A DNA stretch of 64,000 bases from Cyanoderma ruficeps (lineage: Eukaryota > Chordata > Aves > Passeriformes > Timaliidae). A program made the position numbers and the translations under genes. Shown here in pieces: positions 14,031 to 26,710 of the stretch; position 1 is the first letter of the stretch, and every line of letters begins with the position of its first letter. The notes below the pieces were generated by a model that was not told the origin of the DNA, made no database searches, and was given only the letters and a program-made list of their open reading frames with translations. The stretch covers positions 19,953,716 through 20,017,715 of the forward strand of contig VZDJ01000116.1 in NCBI GenBank assembly GCA_008694505.1, in the 5' to 3' direction.

Positions 14031-15984
14031 AATGTTATATATACAACACTAGACAGGCATCCATACGTGTTTTAACACAAAGAAATGGTAATATATACAT
14101 TTGCAGAGCAGTGGAAGAAAAGAATTGTATCAAAGGAAACACTGCATACGTGGGAAGTCTCTGTTGGGATCCCACCCAGGCATATCACCAACGTGCATTC
14201 GTCTTATTTCCATTATATACACATATGTATATATGCACAAGCAGGCACTGGTTAGCAGCCCAGTTAATGAGCTTTGTTTGTCTTATTAAATGGGTGTATA
14301 AAGCAGCATGAGACTCCTAACCCATAAAAACACATCAGCCATTGGATGGCCCAGGAAGCCAGCCTAACCTGGAAGAGCTGCAAAGGACAGATGCACCTCA
14401 GCAGGGAGTAGGCACTAATGACAGAGTAGGATCAACAAATTTAATCCCAGTTATCTGAAGGGAAAAGGATATGTAGCAACCAACATCTCCACATTTTCTG
14501 TGAGATGTTGCTCCTCTGAAGTTCTGCAGAGAAACCAGTTTTAGTCCACCTGTCCACGAGCAAGCAAATGCCTGGAAAAATCATTGTAAAGGACTAAACC
14601 CAGGACCTGTAGAGCTGAAAACACAAAGATAAACTATGCCTTCTAAGTATCTGCAACTAATGGAATAACTATATGTAAATGAGTGAACAGTAAGCCCTAT
14701 TTTATTGTGTCTTGTGTAGACACGTGTGTTGTAATGGTGTCTCAAATTGTTTGGGGGGAGGGAAGGGAGAGGTAAGTGGTACATTGTGGATGTCACTAGA
14801 AGAGTAAAGTTCAGAAAATAAAAGTATTTAGACTCAATTCTGAACTTTACTCTTGGTGTCCTATCCTTACATCTTCCTACCCACCATATTAGTTGTAATT
14901 GCTGTCATTAAATCCCAAATTTTACCAGTAGCTGTTTAAAATCTAACTCCTTATTTTTTCAGTAAAGCAGAAGACAATGCAAGAAGATAAATATTTTCAT
15001 GATTACTAGCTCATTTCACAGTATAAAAATGTACCAAAATTGTGAGATTGAAGCTCTGGCTTTCCCAGTAATAAATTAAAACAAAACTAGAAACATATAG
15101 AATAATTTCTGTTTTGCAAACTATTTGCAAGAAAGCTGACATTTAAATAACTTCATTATTATTCACTGACAGGGCTTTTCCCTCTCCTCCCGTCAGGGTA
15201 AATGACATTTCTATTACAGTATTATAATAAACTCCTGCACATTTTAAATAAAGTCACTGAATTCCATTAGTCCACCTACTGTCATGAATATATCTCAATT
15301 CATTCCTACCAATATTTCACAATTACAATAGGCATTCTGAATCAACCAGCAATATGAACCCTATGGAAATTTTCTTCTTTCTCAAGAAGCACAGACTGAC
15401 ATTCAGAGTACTGTCAGTTTGAATATATAGATTAAATAAATTCCCTAGCAGGTTGCTGTTTTCTCCTTTGTTATAAATTTAAGGTTGGCCATAGTTATTT
15501 TACACACAAGATGCTGAAGACTTGAAGGATCAAACAGTTGATAATTTCATCAGGAGGGCGCTTTTTTTTTTTAAATCGAGATCTTTCCAGAACCCTCCAT
15601 GAGAAAAAAAGAAAACCATTACTTGCAGCCTCTAAGCTGTCTCATGTCTCCTGCTTATTGAGTACGGCTTTCTTCCCATGTTAACAGATCAACTTACTTG
15701 TTATAACACACATCATTAAGAAGCAATCACTTTAATTGGCACCATTTAGGTTTTTTTCTTTTCCCACCAGTTACGCCTGGTTTTCCCACATTAGCTTGAC
15801 TGCTTTCCCCAGGTCTACCATGAGAACACTGCATCTAATGTCCTTATGCCCCTCTTTCCCCCACAGTTTAATCTGCTGCTCTAACCGTGGTCCCAGTGGC
15901 AGGCAGCCCCGGGAGGCAGGACCAGAGGCAGCTGTAATGTGGGTCTGTGGGCAGCACAGCAGGGCAGCCTGTCCTGACCAGGAG

Positions 15985-16260
15985 CAGTGTCACAGACTGG
16001 TATGGGTTTTACCCACATTTCTGAGGGCCAGCCTGGCAGAAACGTGGCTAATATTAATTAGCAAGACGGCATGATCGAGTGTGTCTTGAAAAACCAAAAA
16101 GGTTTTAATAAAGAAGGAAAATAATACACAAAACCAAAAACAAAGCTGAGCACAGCACTGAGACAAGTCTCCTACTTGCTACAACACCTCAAAAAGCATG
16201 GAGTTTCTTTGATCTCTCTCTTACTCTAAACTTAACAGTTTAGGTGGGTTTTGTGGCCCT
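15985..16260 (-). mobile_element. Possible LTR (endogenous retrovirus) fragment
   Basis: On the minus strand there is a T-rich stretch with CTTTATTAAAACC (ATTAAA-like polyadenylation signal). It is followed by TTTTTCAAGACACACTCGAT and a block ending CCATACCAGTCTGTGACA. The arrangement resembles the R-U5 part of an avian LTR. No second LTR, primer-binding site or coding region was recognised. Edges are uncertain, and another repeat class is possible. Confidence 0.3.
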
Positions 16261-16929
16261 TGGCCCAATGAGATGAACAACAGACTTTGAGTTACATTCT
16301 GGGAGTCCAACCCACACTTCTGTGCTGGCTCCAAGCCAATTACAATGAGAAACCCAAAGAACATTCCGGCTAACTCCCTAAAATGTCGAAAAGTAAACTG
16401 AGACTCTTTCCCTATTTGGAAGCACCTGCTGGAGGTATAGGGATTGCATCACCACAGATGGGCTCTGGCCTTTTTCTCCTTCTGCACATGAATTTACCCC
16501 TGGCACAAGGCAGGCATCTCTAAGTTAAGCAATGACTATTAGATCTCGTGTTCCAGCCTCGCACATAACTGAGTTTGCCACCTGGTTTGCCTCCAAAGGG
16601 AATGGCCAGGTGAGCACAAGATCTGCCAGTTGCTATCGTATTGATCTCTACAAGAGCAGATTTTTGGAAAGAAGCCCTTCAGATTGCAGAAGGCAGAACT
16701 GCAGAGCCACAGGCTGCACCTATAAAAGACTTCCAAATGGATGAGTTTGTGAATAAAGGAATAATTAAGACATTAAAAAATGATGCTTCATGTCTGAAAG
16801 CAAAAAAAAAAATACTGGAGCTGGTAATTCTGGAGCAGATTTGTATTCCTGTATGGAATGTTTGAGGCCTGTTTGTAAACTCTGCTGTAGAGTTGTTGAC
16901 TTTCGCGTTGTTTTTTTTCTGGGGAGACT

Positions 16930-17130
16930 TTGAGGTGTTATTCCTTCATCCCTTAAATTGAAACTCTTTACTTTGGTTTCATAGCCAGGTAGTAAAGTTT
17001 CCCATTGATTTTTGCCATACCACCATGTTTCACAAAAGCTAGTAATGTCAAAGTCTTCTTCAACAGCTAGCCATTTATGTTCACATGTTCCTCCTCTTAA
17101 GCCCTTCACAAGGCATTGATAGACATCACT
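16930..17130 (-). pseudogene. Decayed LINE (CR1-like) endonuclease fragment
   Basis: A minus-strand frame through this region reads YQCLVKGL near its start, then EEDFDITSFCETWW (ETWW near 17020-17031), then a downstream W and PGYE. CR1-type endonucleases carry a similarly spaced D-[IV]-x-x-[IL]-T-E-T-W-W ... W ... G-Y block. The normal Thr before ETWW is Cys here and the following GRRGGG segment is missing, so it is a degraded remnant. The assignment rests on motif spacing only. The frame has no ATG at its head. Confidence 0.4.
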
Positions 17131-19064
17131 TCTGGTCTAATGCCTCCTTTGGTTTAACTCCTTCGTGGGCAACCCTGGTGTTTTTCCAGAAAATAATAAT
17201 ACCTGATCTCAGTTTCTCTGAGAAACGGGGTTTTTTTTCTTTTTAATCTCATTGTTTTCATAGAAAGTTACTCTTGCTTTGCAAATTACCTTGCTTCACT
17301 GGGACACTTCTCACCACTGTCTGTCTTTTTAATTCGTTGTATAAATAATTCCCCAGGGCTTTTCACATTTCTAATGGGATCTGTTTGCTTAGCTCATGGA
17401 GACTGACACATTTTGAAAGGAGATTTACAATTCCACCTGGAAGAGCAATTTCAAGATGTACACACAGTAAGTTCTCTGTCCTTGGACAGTATTTCCATGT
17501 GGAAAAAGAGTTTCATAAGACTATTGTAAGGGTTTGGTTCAAGAGGGAAGTGGTCTGACATCAGAGACAAGCCAATGCTGGTCAGCATTTCTTTAAGTAT
17601 CTGTCACTGCACTGCACATGTCACAACATTAAAACACTTCGTATTTATCCAACCAGGTTGAAATTAAATTTATAGACATTTCCAGGGTTAAGAAAAATAA
17701 GATCTTTCAAAACTCAAGGGACTCACATGCCTCACTCCCTAAGTGAACACATTTTTGATAATTTTTTTCTCATGAGCCCCTCAGCAGGCTGGAAAATAAT
17801 TCCCACTGGAAACAGAGTGGGGAAACAGAGGGAAACACTAGATAACTAATCTTACATTTGGAGGAAGTCTGTGACAGAGCCAAATTCAAGTCCCTCCAGG
17901 CTCCACCATCTTCCCATTCCATCCTGACAGTTTTAAATTTTCTGAGGTTTTTTTGAGTGTAAATAAGGTTTGGAAATAGTCCTGCTATCAATGGCAAAAG
18001 GATGAAATACAAAATTAAAAACAGTTTAAATAGGCACCTTAAAACAGACCTAAACCTCCATTTTGAAAATATTTTGCTTCCAGTCTGAGCTGTGACTGTA
18101 GGTTTTACTAGAAATTAAGTCATAAATTTCTATAAATTTAATGAAATGTGGGGGTTTTTTCCCCTCATGGAAAGAATTTTCTCATCACAAAATAAAATTT
18201 CCCACCAGAAGAAGCCACCAAAAAGACTTCAAGAGGGAATAAAAAATTTCAAAGAAACAATAGGAAACTCTTAAATTGACATTTCTCTGCATAATCAGTT
18301 AAAGTAATTCAATTTTCTTCTTTTCATTTTCAATCAACTTTTATTTGGAGTAATCTAAATGAACAGAAACCTACACACTCAAATTTCTTGTAATTTTTGG
18401 CTTAATATAGTTCAGCTGATTATTGCTGTAAATAATTTAAAGATGTGACAAGCAGGAAAAGCAGCTCATATTTTATCATCCAATCTCCAGTCTACATATT
18501 GCATTGGATAATTTTTCAAAATATTACCCAATTCAGAAAGAAAACAGGGCAGTGAGAGGGCCATGAGACGTCATCTGTAGGTGACACAAATGAGCTGCTC
18601 GTTTCTCCTTCAAATAATAGTTCAAGAAAAAAAAATTTGCCTAACTTGTCATCCATGCTGTTTCAGTGGAGAGTTAGTAACTCAGGTTACCACCCCATGG
18701 AAGCAGAGAATACTTGTTCCTCTGTCAAGGTTAACAAGAATTTGGTCAATTGCTTCAGAAGTCATGAGATGATGACAGTGGGAATATTCCAACAGGAGAC
18801 AAAACATGTTGTATGGGATGAAAGGAAATTGTGCAGTCAGGGTGAGGTTATTCCATACTCTGTGTCAGATGAAACCTGAAGAAAAGGGTCAATTATGGTG
18901 AACATGCAAGAGTTCTCAGTTGGACAAGACAGAAGAGCAAATCCACTCATACCGTACTGCACGGCATTAGACAGCAGCAAGACTTATGACTGTCAAATGC
19001 AAGGACAGGGAAAAGAAGAATTCTCCTAATAATCAGAGTAGCACATAAGAGAGAACCATTATCC

Positions 19065-19601
19065 TGGTTTTAGCTGGGACAGAGTTCATTTCTCCTTAGC
19101 AGCTGGTCCAGTGTTCTGTTTTGGATCCAGCATGAGAATAATGCTGGGAACACCCTTGTGGGTTTTGGTTGCTGCCTCTGCTAAGCCAAGGACTGGTCAG
19201 TGTCAGTAAGAAAGTGTACCAGAAGCTGGGAGGAAGCACAGCCAGGACAGCTGACCCAAACTGGCCAAAGAGATATTTTACCCATCATGCCAGGTTTATA
19301 CAAACTGGGGGAGATCCTGGAAGAGAGGCCAATGGCAGTTTGGGAACAGATTGGTGTCTGTTGGCAGGTAGTGATCGATGGCAATGTGCATCACTTGTTT
19401 TTCTGGGGGTTTACCTCTCTGTCTCTCCCCCCCCCGCCTCACTCCCTTTAATTGTTATATTTCAATTTGTTTCAATAACTTTTCTTGTCTCAAGGGATGA
19501 GTTTGGGGGTTTTATTTCTGATTCTGCTCTGTATCCTGCTGGGGTGGGGTGAGTAAGCAGCTGAGTGGTGCCTCACTGCCAGCTGGGGTTAAACCACACC
19601 A
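19065..19601 (+). mobile_element. Solo LTR, avian ERVL-type endogenous retrovirus
   Basis: It begins TGGTTTTAGCTGGGACAGAG and ends AGCTGGGGTTAAACCACACC followed by A. Internal blocks include GAGAATAATGCTGGGAACAC, GCACAGCCAGGACAGCTG, ACCCAAACTGGCCAAAG and TGCATCACTTGTTTT. These are landmarks of a widespread avian ERVL LTR as I remember it. A TATA-like TTTATACAAACTGGG lies mid-element. No internal retroviral genes and no partner LTR are seen, so it is a recombined solo LTR. It lies antisense to SORCS1. I see no clear 5-bp target duplication (flanks tatcc and cttgg), so the edges may be off by a few bases. Confidence 0.85.
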
Positions 19602-22600
19602 CTTGGCTGGCAGGACTGAAAGTTGGCATAAAGTCTCTGCAGCTGCCCAAGCATGAGGCTCTAAGTCTTCTAAGTGCTTTTTTATCACCTGAAAACTTGG
19701 ACAATGGTGCTGAATTGGCTTAAGCACTCTTGTCCTGAGATCAGAATGATCCACCTGAATTGATCTGCACTGCCCTTGCTGTGATGCAAACCTCGTCTCT
19801 CTGAACTGCTAAAGACTGGCTGGTATCCATTCTGCTAAAGCATAGCATTCTTTGCAGAGATCAATCACACCTGTACAAGCCATGGTGAACAACACTTAGA
19901 ACAAACTAATCCATGTTGCTCACTCAGCTTCTTCTTGGAGACACCTGGTAAATTCACTGGAAAATAAAACTGTGGCACCGATAATCAGTAGTACAGAATC
20001 AAAAATATAATGAGGTAAAGCTAAAACACCAATGTAAATGTATCTGTTTCAGCGCTGGTGACGTGCATTCCATTGCATAATTCCTCTTCAGAACCTCCTA
20101 TCTTACCCAACTGGCCGTGGAACAGCATAATTCAGAACAAACTTTCATGTGAAAAAAATACAGAGACATTCTATGCTTGTAAGATTAAACGACTTTTTAA
20201 ACATCAGTTTCTGATGCCAGTGCCTTTTTTAGCAGAAGTAACATTCCACTGTATTGTGGAGAAAGGCTTTTTATCCTTAGGCCTCAGAGACATTCCTGTA
20301 TAAAGGTTGGATACCCAAAGAAAAGAGCAACATCAAATATTTTAGCCCGAAAAAAGATCAAATTTGGATTAGATGGGAATGATGCACTTTTCCCCTCCTC
20401 CCTTTTACAGCTCCTCTAATTTTAGATGTCTGTCTCGTCTTGTTAGATTGGTAAATCCCCTTTAACTGCACAGTGTAATGGTTTCTCATCTCAGCAGGCT
20501 ACGAACAGAGGATTCTGGCAGTTGATAAAATCCATATTCAGATTCCCACTCCTGTGCTTGCTGATCAGAGATCAGATCCTGATCACACTCTCATGAAAAG
20601 CCAAACTTTTTGTTGTGGAAATGCACCATCATAACCATGGAACTGGATGGCTTTAATGATCAACTTGCCCTTGCTTGGAAGCAACTGCTTCCAGGAAATC
20701 AGAAGGACCTTTGCTGTCAGAATGCAAGACATGAAGATTTTTATTTCAAGTGTACAATTACCAAGCTTTTGTGTGAAAAATAATGCACTGAGATTTGACT
20801 GGACTCTGTTCTGGAAGTGTTTCCAAGGCACTGTTTTGCAGGAGTGGACTGTAAATTCACTATTTGCTATGGGCAACCCCATTTTGGGGGATCAGCTACA
20901 TCTTGGAACCCCTCTCTGCTGTGCTAAATGACCACTTGCAGGATTAGCTCTAGGAAAGGGGATAGGATGTCAAGAGCAGAGGATTTTGAAAAAAAACCTG
21001 TGGACTTATCACCTATTTTGCCTGGTTACCAGACTCCCAGCAAGGCTGGCATGTGCCACGGAGTAAGGGGAAGGAACTGGACCTTCCCTCTCCATTGATT
21101 GAGCTGCAGAGAGGGTGACTTTCCAGAACTTCCTCCCTCAAATCTCCCTTCCAGCTTCTCATCTCTGTGGCCTCAAAGACTCATCTGCAGTCCCTCACTG
21201 ACTGAAGCAGCAGAAGTCAAGAGCAGTTTAGGGAGGTTGGCAATCACAGCCCCTGTAGCTGCTCTAATCCAGTGCTGGGTGAAATCCAGCAGTGAGAAAC
21301 AAAGGAATAGCCATCAAAGCAGGACCTCCACTTGACCCCCTCAGTGAAAGGCTCAAGAGGCTGGCTCAAGTGGTGCTCTAGCTGAAACATCAGTGCCATC
21401 CCTCCTGCTCTTTTTATGAGTCATTTTGTGCCACAGCATCTGGATGCATGTGGGAAGGACCAGTAATTTCACTAATTTTGGGGGGCTAATTAATATATAC
21501 CAAAAATATAATACCAAATACATATCAAAAGCTGACAGGTTATTGAGGCTCACCCATCTGATGGTGTGTATGATCCAATCAGCATGTCTGTCCCTAAACC
21601 CATAGGAGTGGTTTTCAATACTTTTCCATTTGCCACCACAACATTATTTTCAGTGAGAGACCCCAAAGAAAGGAATGAAAGTTTACTGACAACAGGCTTT
21701 CTCCTTGTTACCTTAAGGGAATTTTGGGGGATCAGTGAAATATAAGTGGAAGAGCACCAGTCTGGAAGATCTCCTTGTCCACCTGACTTATTTGTCAAAA
21801 CAAACAAGCAGGGTAGGATGCAAATCGCTGCCCTTCCCTCATCAGGGTGGTGAACACTCCGCAACACTGCAACTCAGAATGCAGCCATTCCCACAGGCCC
21901 AGCCTCGTTCAAGGCTTATGGGCATCAACAACACAAATCTCAGCTTAGCTGTGATGGATATTAAAATCATTCTTCCATATGTTTAAATCAAAAGCTGCCT
22001 TTTAAATTAGGATTGAGAATGACTTATGATTCTTCTTGCCATATGTTTACAGAGGCATACTGACATCAGCGCACCCTTAATGCCAAATTCTTGCTCATAA
22101 AGTGCTTCCTTGAGTGTCGATTCTTCCCATTTTCACCCCAGTCTGGTGTTAATCACACAAATAGCTAGGACTGGAGCCCAGCAATCATCACGCTATTAAC
22201 TTTCTAATTGATGGTAATGGCCAGAATAAATTTCAGGCACCCCAAGGGGTGGTTAATGGATTTTGTAGCTCGAGGGCAGAGCAACAGGAAGCTTTTCCAT
22301 TAATCAGGGAGATGAGACAACCATACATGTCCTACACTTCCCACCCCATCATAACACTGCGGTCATTGCAGCCTGGCTAAAAAAACCCTCACAGCAGGCT
22401 GAGCTCAGTTAGAAAGTTCGAGACACTTGTTCAGCAGAGCTGCCTTAGCATCCACAGCCACCTTATACATGCAGAAAGCCACTTTAGCCCACCTCCAATT
22501 AAGAGTAAGGAGCAGTTTTACTGTGCCATAAATGCATTGCAGGTCTTCTGCAGGGTATGTACTAAAAGCCAGAGAAAAGATTTTCTGGCGAGCAGCATCC

Positions 22601-23967
22601 AAGCATTTGCAACACAATTTGCAATCTTCATTCTATCCTGCCAGTGCAGATCAACAGCTAGAAAGCTTAAAAGATCCAGACAGCCCAAGACATTATTGTC
22701 AAAATCACTGTCCGAGCCCCTCAGTTGTTATAATGGAGTAACTCTCAAGGACCAGTAGCATTTTAAAACCAGCTAAAAATGTGCTTCATGCATTAATTCA
22801 TACTAAAGTTAGTTGGAAGATGCAATTCTCATCCCTTAGGCAATGCTAATTTTTATTTTTTTTTTTTGCCTTGCTTTAAAATATCATTATTCCCAAAATC
22901 TGGATGGAGTATAATACAGGAGGGAAAGCGATTAAATTTAAAAAATAGTAATTCAGAGTGTTTCATTTCACTTGTACCAGTGTTATCATTATCCATTCAA
23001 TTGAATATTTTATAACATAGTCTGGCTGTCACCCTACAGGGGAAAAAACGCTCCAATGAAACAAGGAGAACAATCAAAACGAACCACACTTTCGGTTTCA
23101 GATTATTCCCATACTTTCTGTCAAGATTTCATTTTTAAAATATTGCAGAAGATTTATCTGAATAATGCTGCATTTCCCAGAAGAAAATTGTTCTGCTGGA
23201 AAGGTTTACAATTCATTCTCTGAGTCCAAAGAGCGAACACTCTAAGCTGTTAGCTCGACCCTTAGCACACCACAGAACCCAAGAAAGAATTTGTGCTGCT
23301 GCATGCAAAAGCTGTGCTGCTGGACTACTCTACCCAAGAATCACTAATTAATGCTTTTAAGCAGACAAATACAGTGAGTGTTACTGTTTTTCTTTTAAAA
23401 GCAATTTGAGTGATGCAGCTCTACCATTTGTGTGAGCTGCAAATAATAGGCACCACCCAGCGCCAGGGAGCTTTATGTTTTTCCTCTTGGTTAGTAAGAA
23501 GCATATTTATCACTATGTATCTCAAGGATCAGTGGGGTTATAAAGCTTGCTATTTATAGCTACTCTTGGGGTATCGAGCAAGTGACAGTAATTTGTTCCT
23601 CTGACATCTAACCTTAGGTCAACTCCAGTAGCAGAAGATGGATTTTTACAGGAAATGAAATGAAAGTACACAGCAGAAGATTAATACTGTTCTCCAGGCC
23701 TGCGGAGAATGCAGGCTCCCAATCACTCTGCAGGAAAAATGGTCAGGAGCCTGTGCTGTGTGTTAAGAACAGAGCAAGCTGTGGTCAAGGTGAGGTGTTC
23801 AAACAGTCTATTAGCAAACTGATACACTGGCATCTGGGCATAGAGGAATTGCAGGCTGACAGTCTAGAAATGAGCTCAGCTCTTTGGGTTCTTTGATTTT
23901 GAAAGTCATCCTTAAGTCAGCACCAGCTACAGATAAAGCGGGATTTGCTTTAATGTTAGTGGCAAAA

Positions 23968-24003
23968 GATAAAAGTAAGTTAAAGGATAAAACTAAGTTA
24001 AAG
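23968..24003 (+). repeat. 18-bp tandem duplication
   Basis: GATAAAAGTAAGTTAAAG is followed directly by GATAAAACTAAGTTAAAG; one mismatch in 18. Confidence 0.85.
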
Positions 24004-24195
24004 CTTGGCTGTAAATTCCATATAAGAAACATCTTGCACAAGATCAGGTTATTATTTTGCCCTGCATTGCAACAACATCTTATTTTAAATAAATCTTCTG
24101 TTTGTGAGAATATAAGGACTGTATATTGAAACATCTTTGAAAGAGTCCCTGACACTAAAATACTCACTGATTGGCCATATTCATCCACTACTCCC

Positions 24196-24196
24196 N
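24196..24196. other. Ambiguous base (N)
   Basis: A single N in CTCCCNAAAA: an unresolved base call, not an assembly gap. Confidence 0.95.
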
Positions 24197-24573
24197 AAAA
24201 ATTGACCAGAAGGCTTATTTTCCCCACAAGCCATCTGTTTTTAATTTATTTGGAATTAAAATGATAAGGAAGATCTTTCCAAAGATGTGGGTGTATGAAG
24301 ACATTAATTATACAATCTAGTCATTAAAATAATGCTATCAACAGGAACTCAGCCAAGTACCTGAAAATTCTTTCCACCTTCTTATAACAGACCTGTCATC
24401 CTCAGCCACCACCAACTTCCTTAATAAAGGTGTGCCTTCTAACATGCTCAAAAAATTTCAGCTTTTCCAACCAAATTTCACACTTGACCACATAAGCCTT
24501 ATAAACCCCCAATGTCCCAAAACAGCTGGAAAAAGCCATGCCAATTTCACCTGTATGAAAGCCAAGGCTGGTA

Positions 24574-24646
24574 AAAAACGACTCATTAATTACAAAAGGT
24601 ATGATTTGTGAAAATGACTTATTAATTACAAAGGGTTCTATTTGCG
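24574..24646 (+). repeat. About 37-bp imperfect tandem duplication
   Basis: Two adjacent units share the core ACT-ATTAATTACAAA, flanked by AAAA at the left and TTTG at the right. The units are roughly 80 percent alike by eye. Confidence 0.7.
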
Positions 24647-26629
24647 CTTGGAATGACAAAGGTCACACAGCTACATGAAGATTATACCCTCAAAAAGGAC
24701 CTTCATAAGTCCCTGGGCATTGCTGTGGGAGATGACTGCCAAGTCCTGTCCTGCTGTGGGATGGAAAGTCACTGATAAATGACTGTAAGTGGAAGGTCTT
24801 CAATTCAGTTTTGATTTATTAGTTCCCAATTAGAACAGACACTTTAAGTAGCAGTTGCTACAGCAGCCAAACACTGGAGTTGTAACTCGGGGAGGTGGGG
24901 AAGGGAAGGAGGCAAGAACAGGGGAAAGATTTTAAATGTGCAGTTCAAGTGGGGAGCAGACTTTCATGGATCACAGGTATGCCCCAACCCCCCTTTCAGC
25001 ACCTTCACCACCTGTCCTGCTGCCAGAAATGTAATCATTTGTGGCCAAAGGTCCTGTAGCAGGTGAAACAAGACCAGACAACTGTGACCTATCCTTCTAC
25101 ATGTTCATGGGTCAAATCCTGCCAAAAATGCACTGAATTTCCCTTTTCAATAGATGAGAATTGCAGAACTGTAAATACACACACACACAAAAAAAAGAGT
25201 CTGTGATTTTTTCACTGCTCCAGAATAAAGTTCCCCATTCAGCTCATCTAATTTTTGGGTGAATAAGGCACCTTAACCTTCACATCTTGCATGGGTTTTT
25301 CTGTCTCCAGCCTCTTCCTCGTTTTAAAATTTATGGTTACCATTTAGGCTGATTTCAATTTCCATTAATAATATGTGCAACTGATGTACATTTAAGTGAT
25401 TTTAATCATGTTGTAGTGACAGGTTTAGCTTAAAGCAGGGCTTCACTTAGAACTATCAAGTAAATTTCTCTTGAAAAGGTCAGTTTAACATTTAACAGGA
25501 GGGCCCATTCCAGACAAATTAGAATTTGCTCCACTTGCTTCAAGTGCAAACACTTTTCAGGCTGGCTTCAAGAGAGGCGTGTCAATCAAAAGAGAAAAGT
25601 GTCAGGCACCCAAGAGAGAAGATTCACTGATGCCTCCCCACACAGCCAGCCCAAGGACTGCTCAGACACATGGGTGAAACTGAAATATTCCTACCCCACT
25701 GTTCAAGATCAGGGGCCAGACCATCCCACAGAAAGTAGGGAAGGCAGATCTGGGGAAGTTTGGCCAAGCCCTTGACAAATCAGATTTCTTATTTCTAATT
25801 GCTGCAGCAACAGGAATGCAGCGGGAGCAGCTTTCTGTGTGAGAGAGGGGTTACTGGGTGTGCATCCCACCAGGATTTGTTATTGTTCCTGTGCCTGCCA
25901 GAGACATTTTGGCTTTCCAGGAGAGCAGGACAGTGAGCAGAGGGGCAATACCTGTAATGCTGTCTCAGTGGCACTCTCAGCAGCAGCCCAATTCCACGCA
26001 CCCTGCAGCTGGTGACAGCTGGCATCATCACAAATAAAACCCAAGAAATATGCTTGTGCTTGTAGCATGTGAATCCTTGAGCCAGAACCTCTAGAGAAGA
26101 CAGTGACATCAGATCTTGTGGTAGCTCCACGTTGTTGATGAGCCTTTCACTGTCAACAGTAAAGCAGAGCCTGTAAATTCCTGTTCCTGTGGCACCCATA
26201 CAAGAATGTAATATGTCCTAGTAGATCTTTTTCATTGAAAATAAATTTTCCCTAAGGATGTTCTCCATCAGAACATTTATTCAGTTTCTGAATAAAATCA
26301 AAATATCCTCCAGGGACCTGTCCAATCTTTCTAGGAGCTGGCTGAATGACATCATCCATTTAGTGACAGGTTTCCATGTCTTTTTTGCTATCAGGTTTTA
26401 CTAGTTCCAAAAATGCAGAATTCCTCATAAAACAGAAATTCTGTTTGTCTAGACAGCCAAGTAAAGTAAGTTCATCAGGGTGTAAATTTCCCCTGACAAC
26501 TCCCAAGTTCTCCAGGAGTCCTGGAGAAGCCTCAAAAAATATTTTTGACATTTGTGCTGTAACACTTCCTGAACAATCTTCATAACTTCATGGGTTTGTG
26601 CTTCTGCCTAAAAAGAGTGGTTGGGGGAT

Positions 26630-26710
26630 AAAATAAAAAACAAAAACAAAACAACAACAACAACAAAACAACCCCGCAAACAAACAAAAAACCAGTAATA
26701 AAACAAAAAA
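26630..26710 (+). repeat. A/C-rich low-complexity tract (CAA/CAAAA)
   Basis: An irregular run of CAAAA, CAA and CAAAC units about 80 bp long. On the minus strand it is GTTTT-rich. It may be a degraded retroposon tail, but no element body is recognised beside it. Confidence 0.8.

Noticed and set aside
25795..26199. ATG-initiated 134-codon frame on the minus strand
   Set aside because: No recognisable family, poor start context (T at -3) and the sequence breaks into other open frames over the same GC-richer stretch. It is probably chance.
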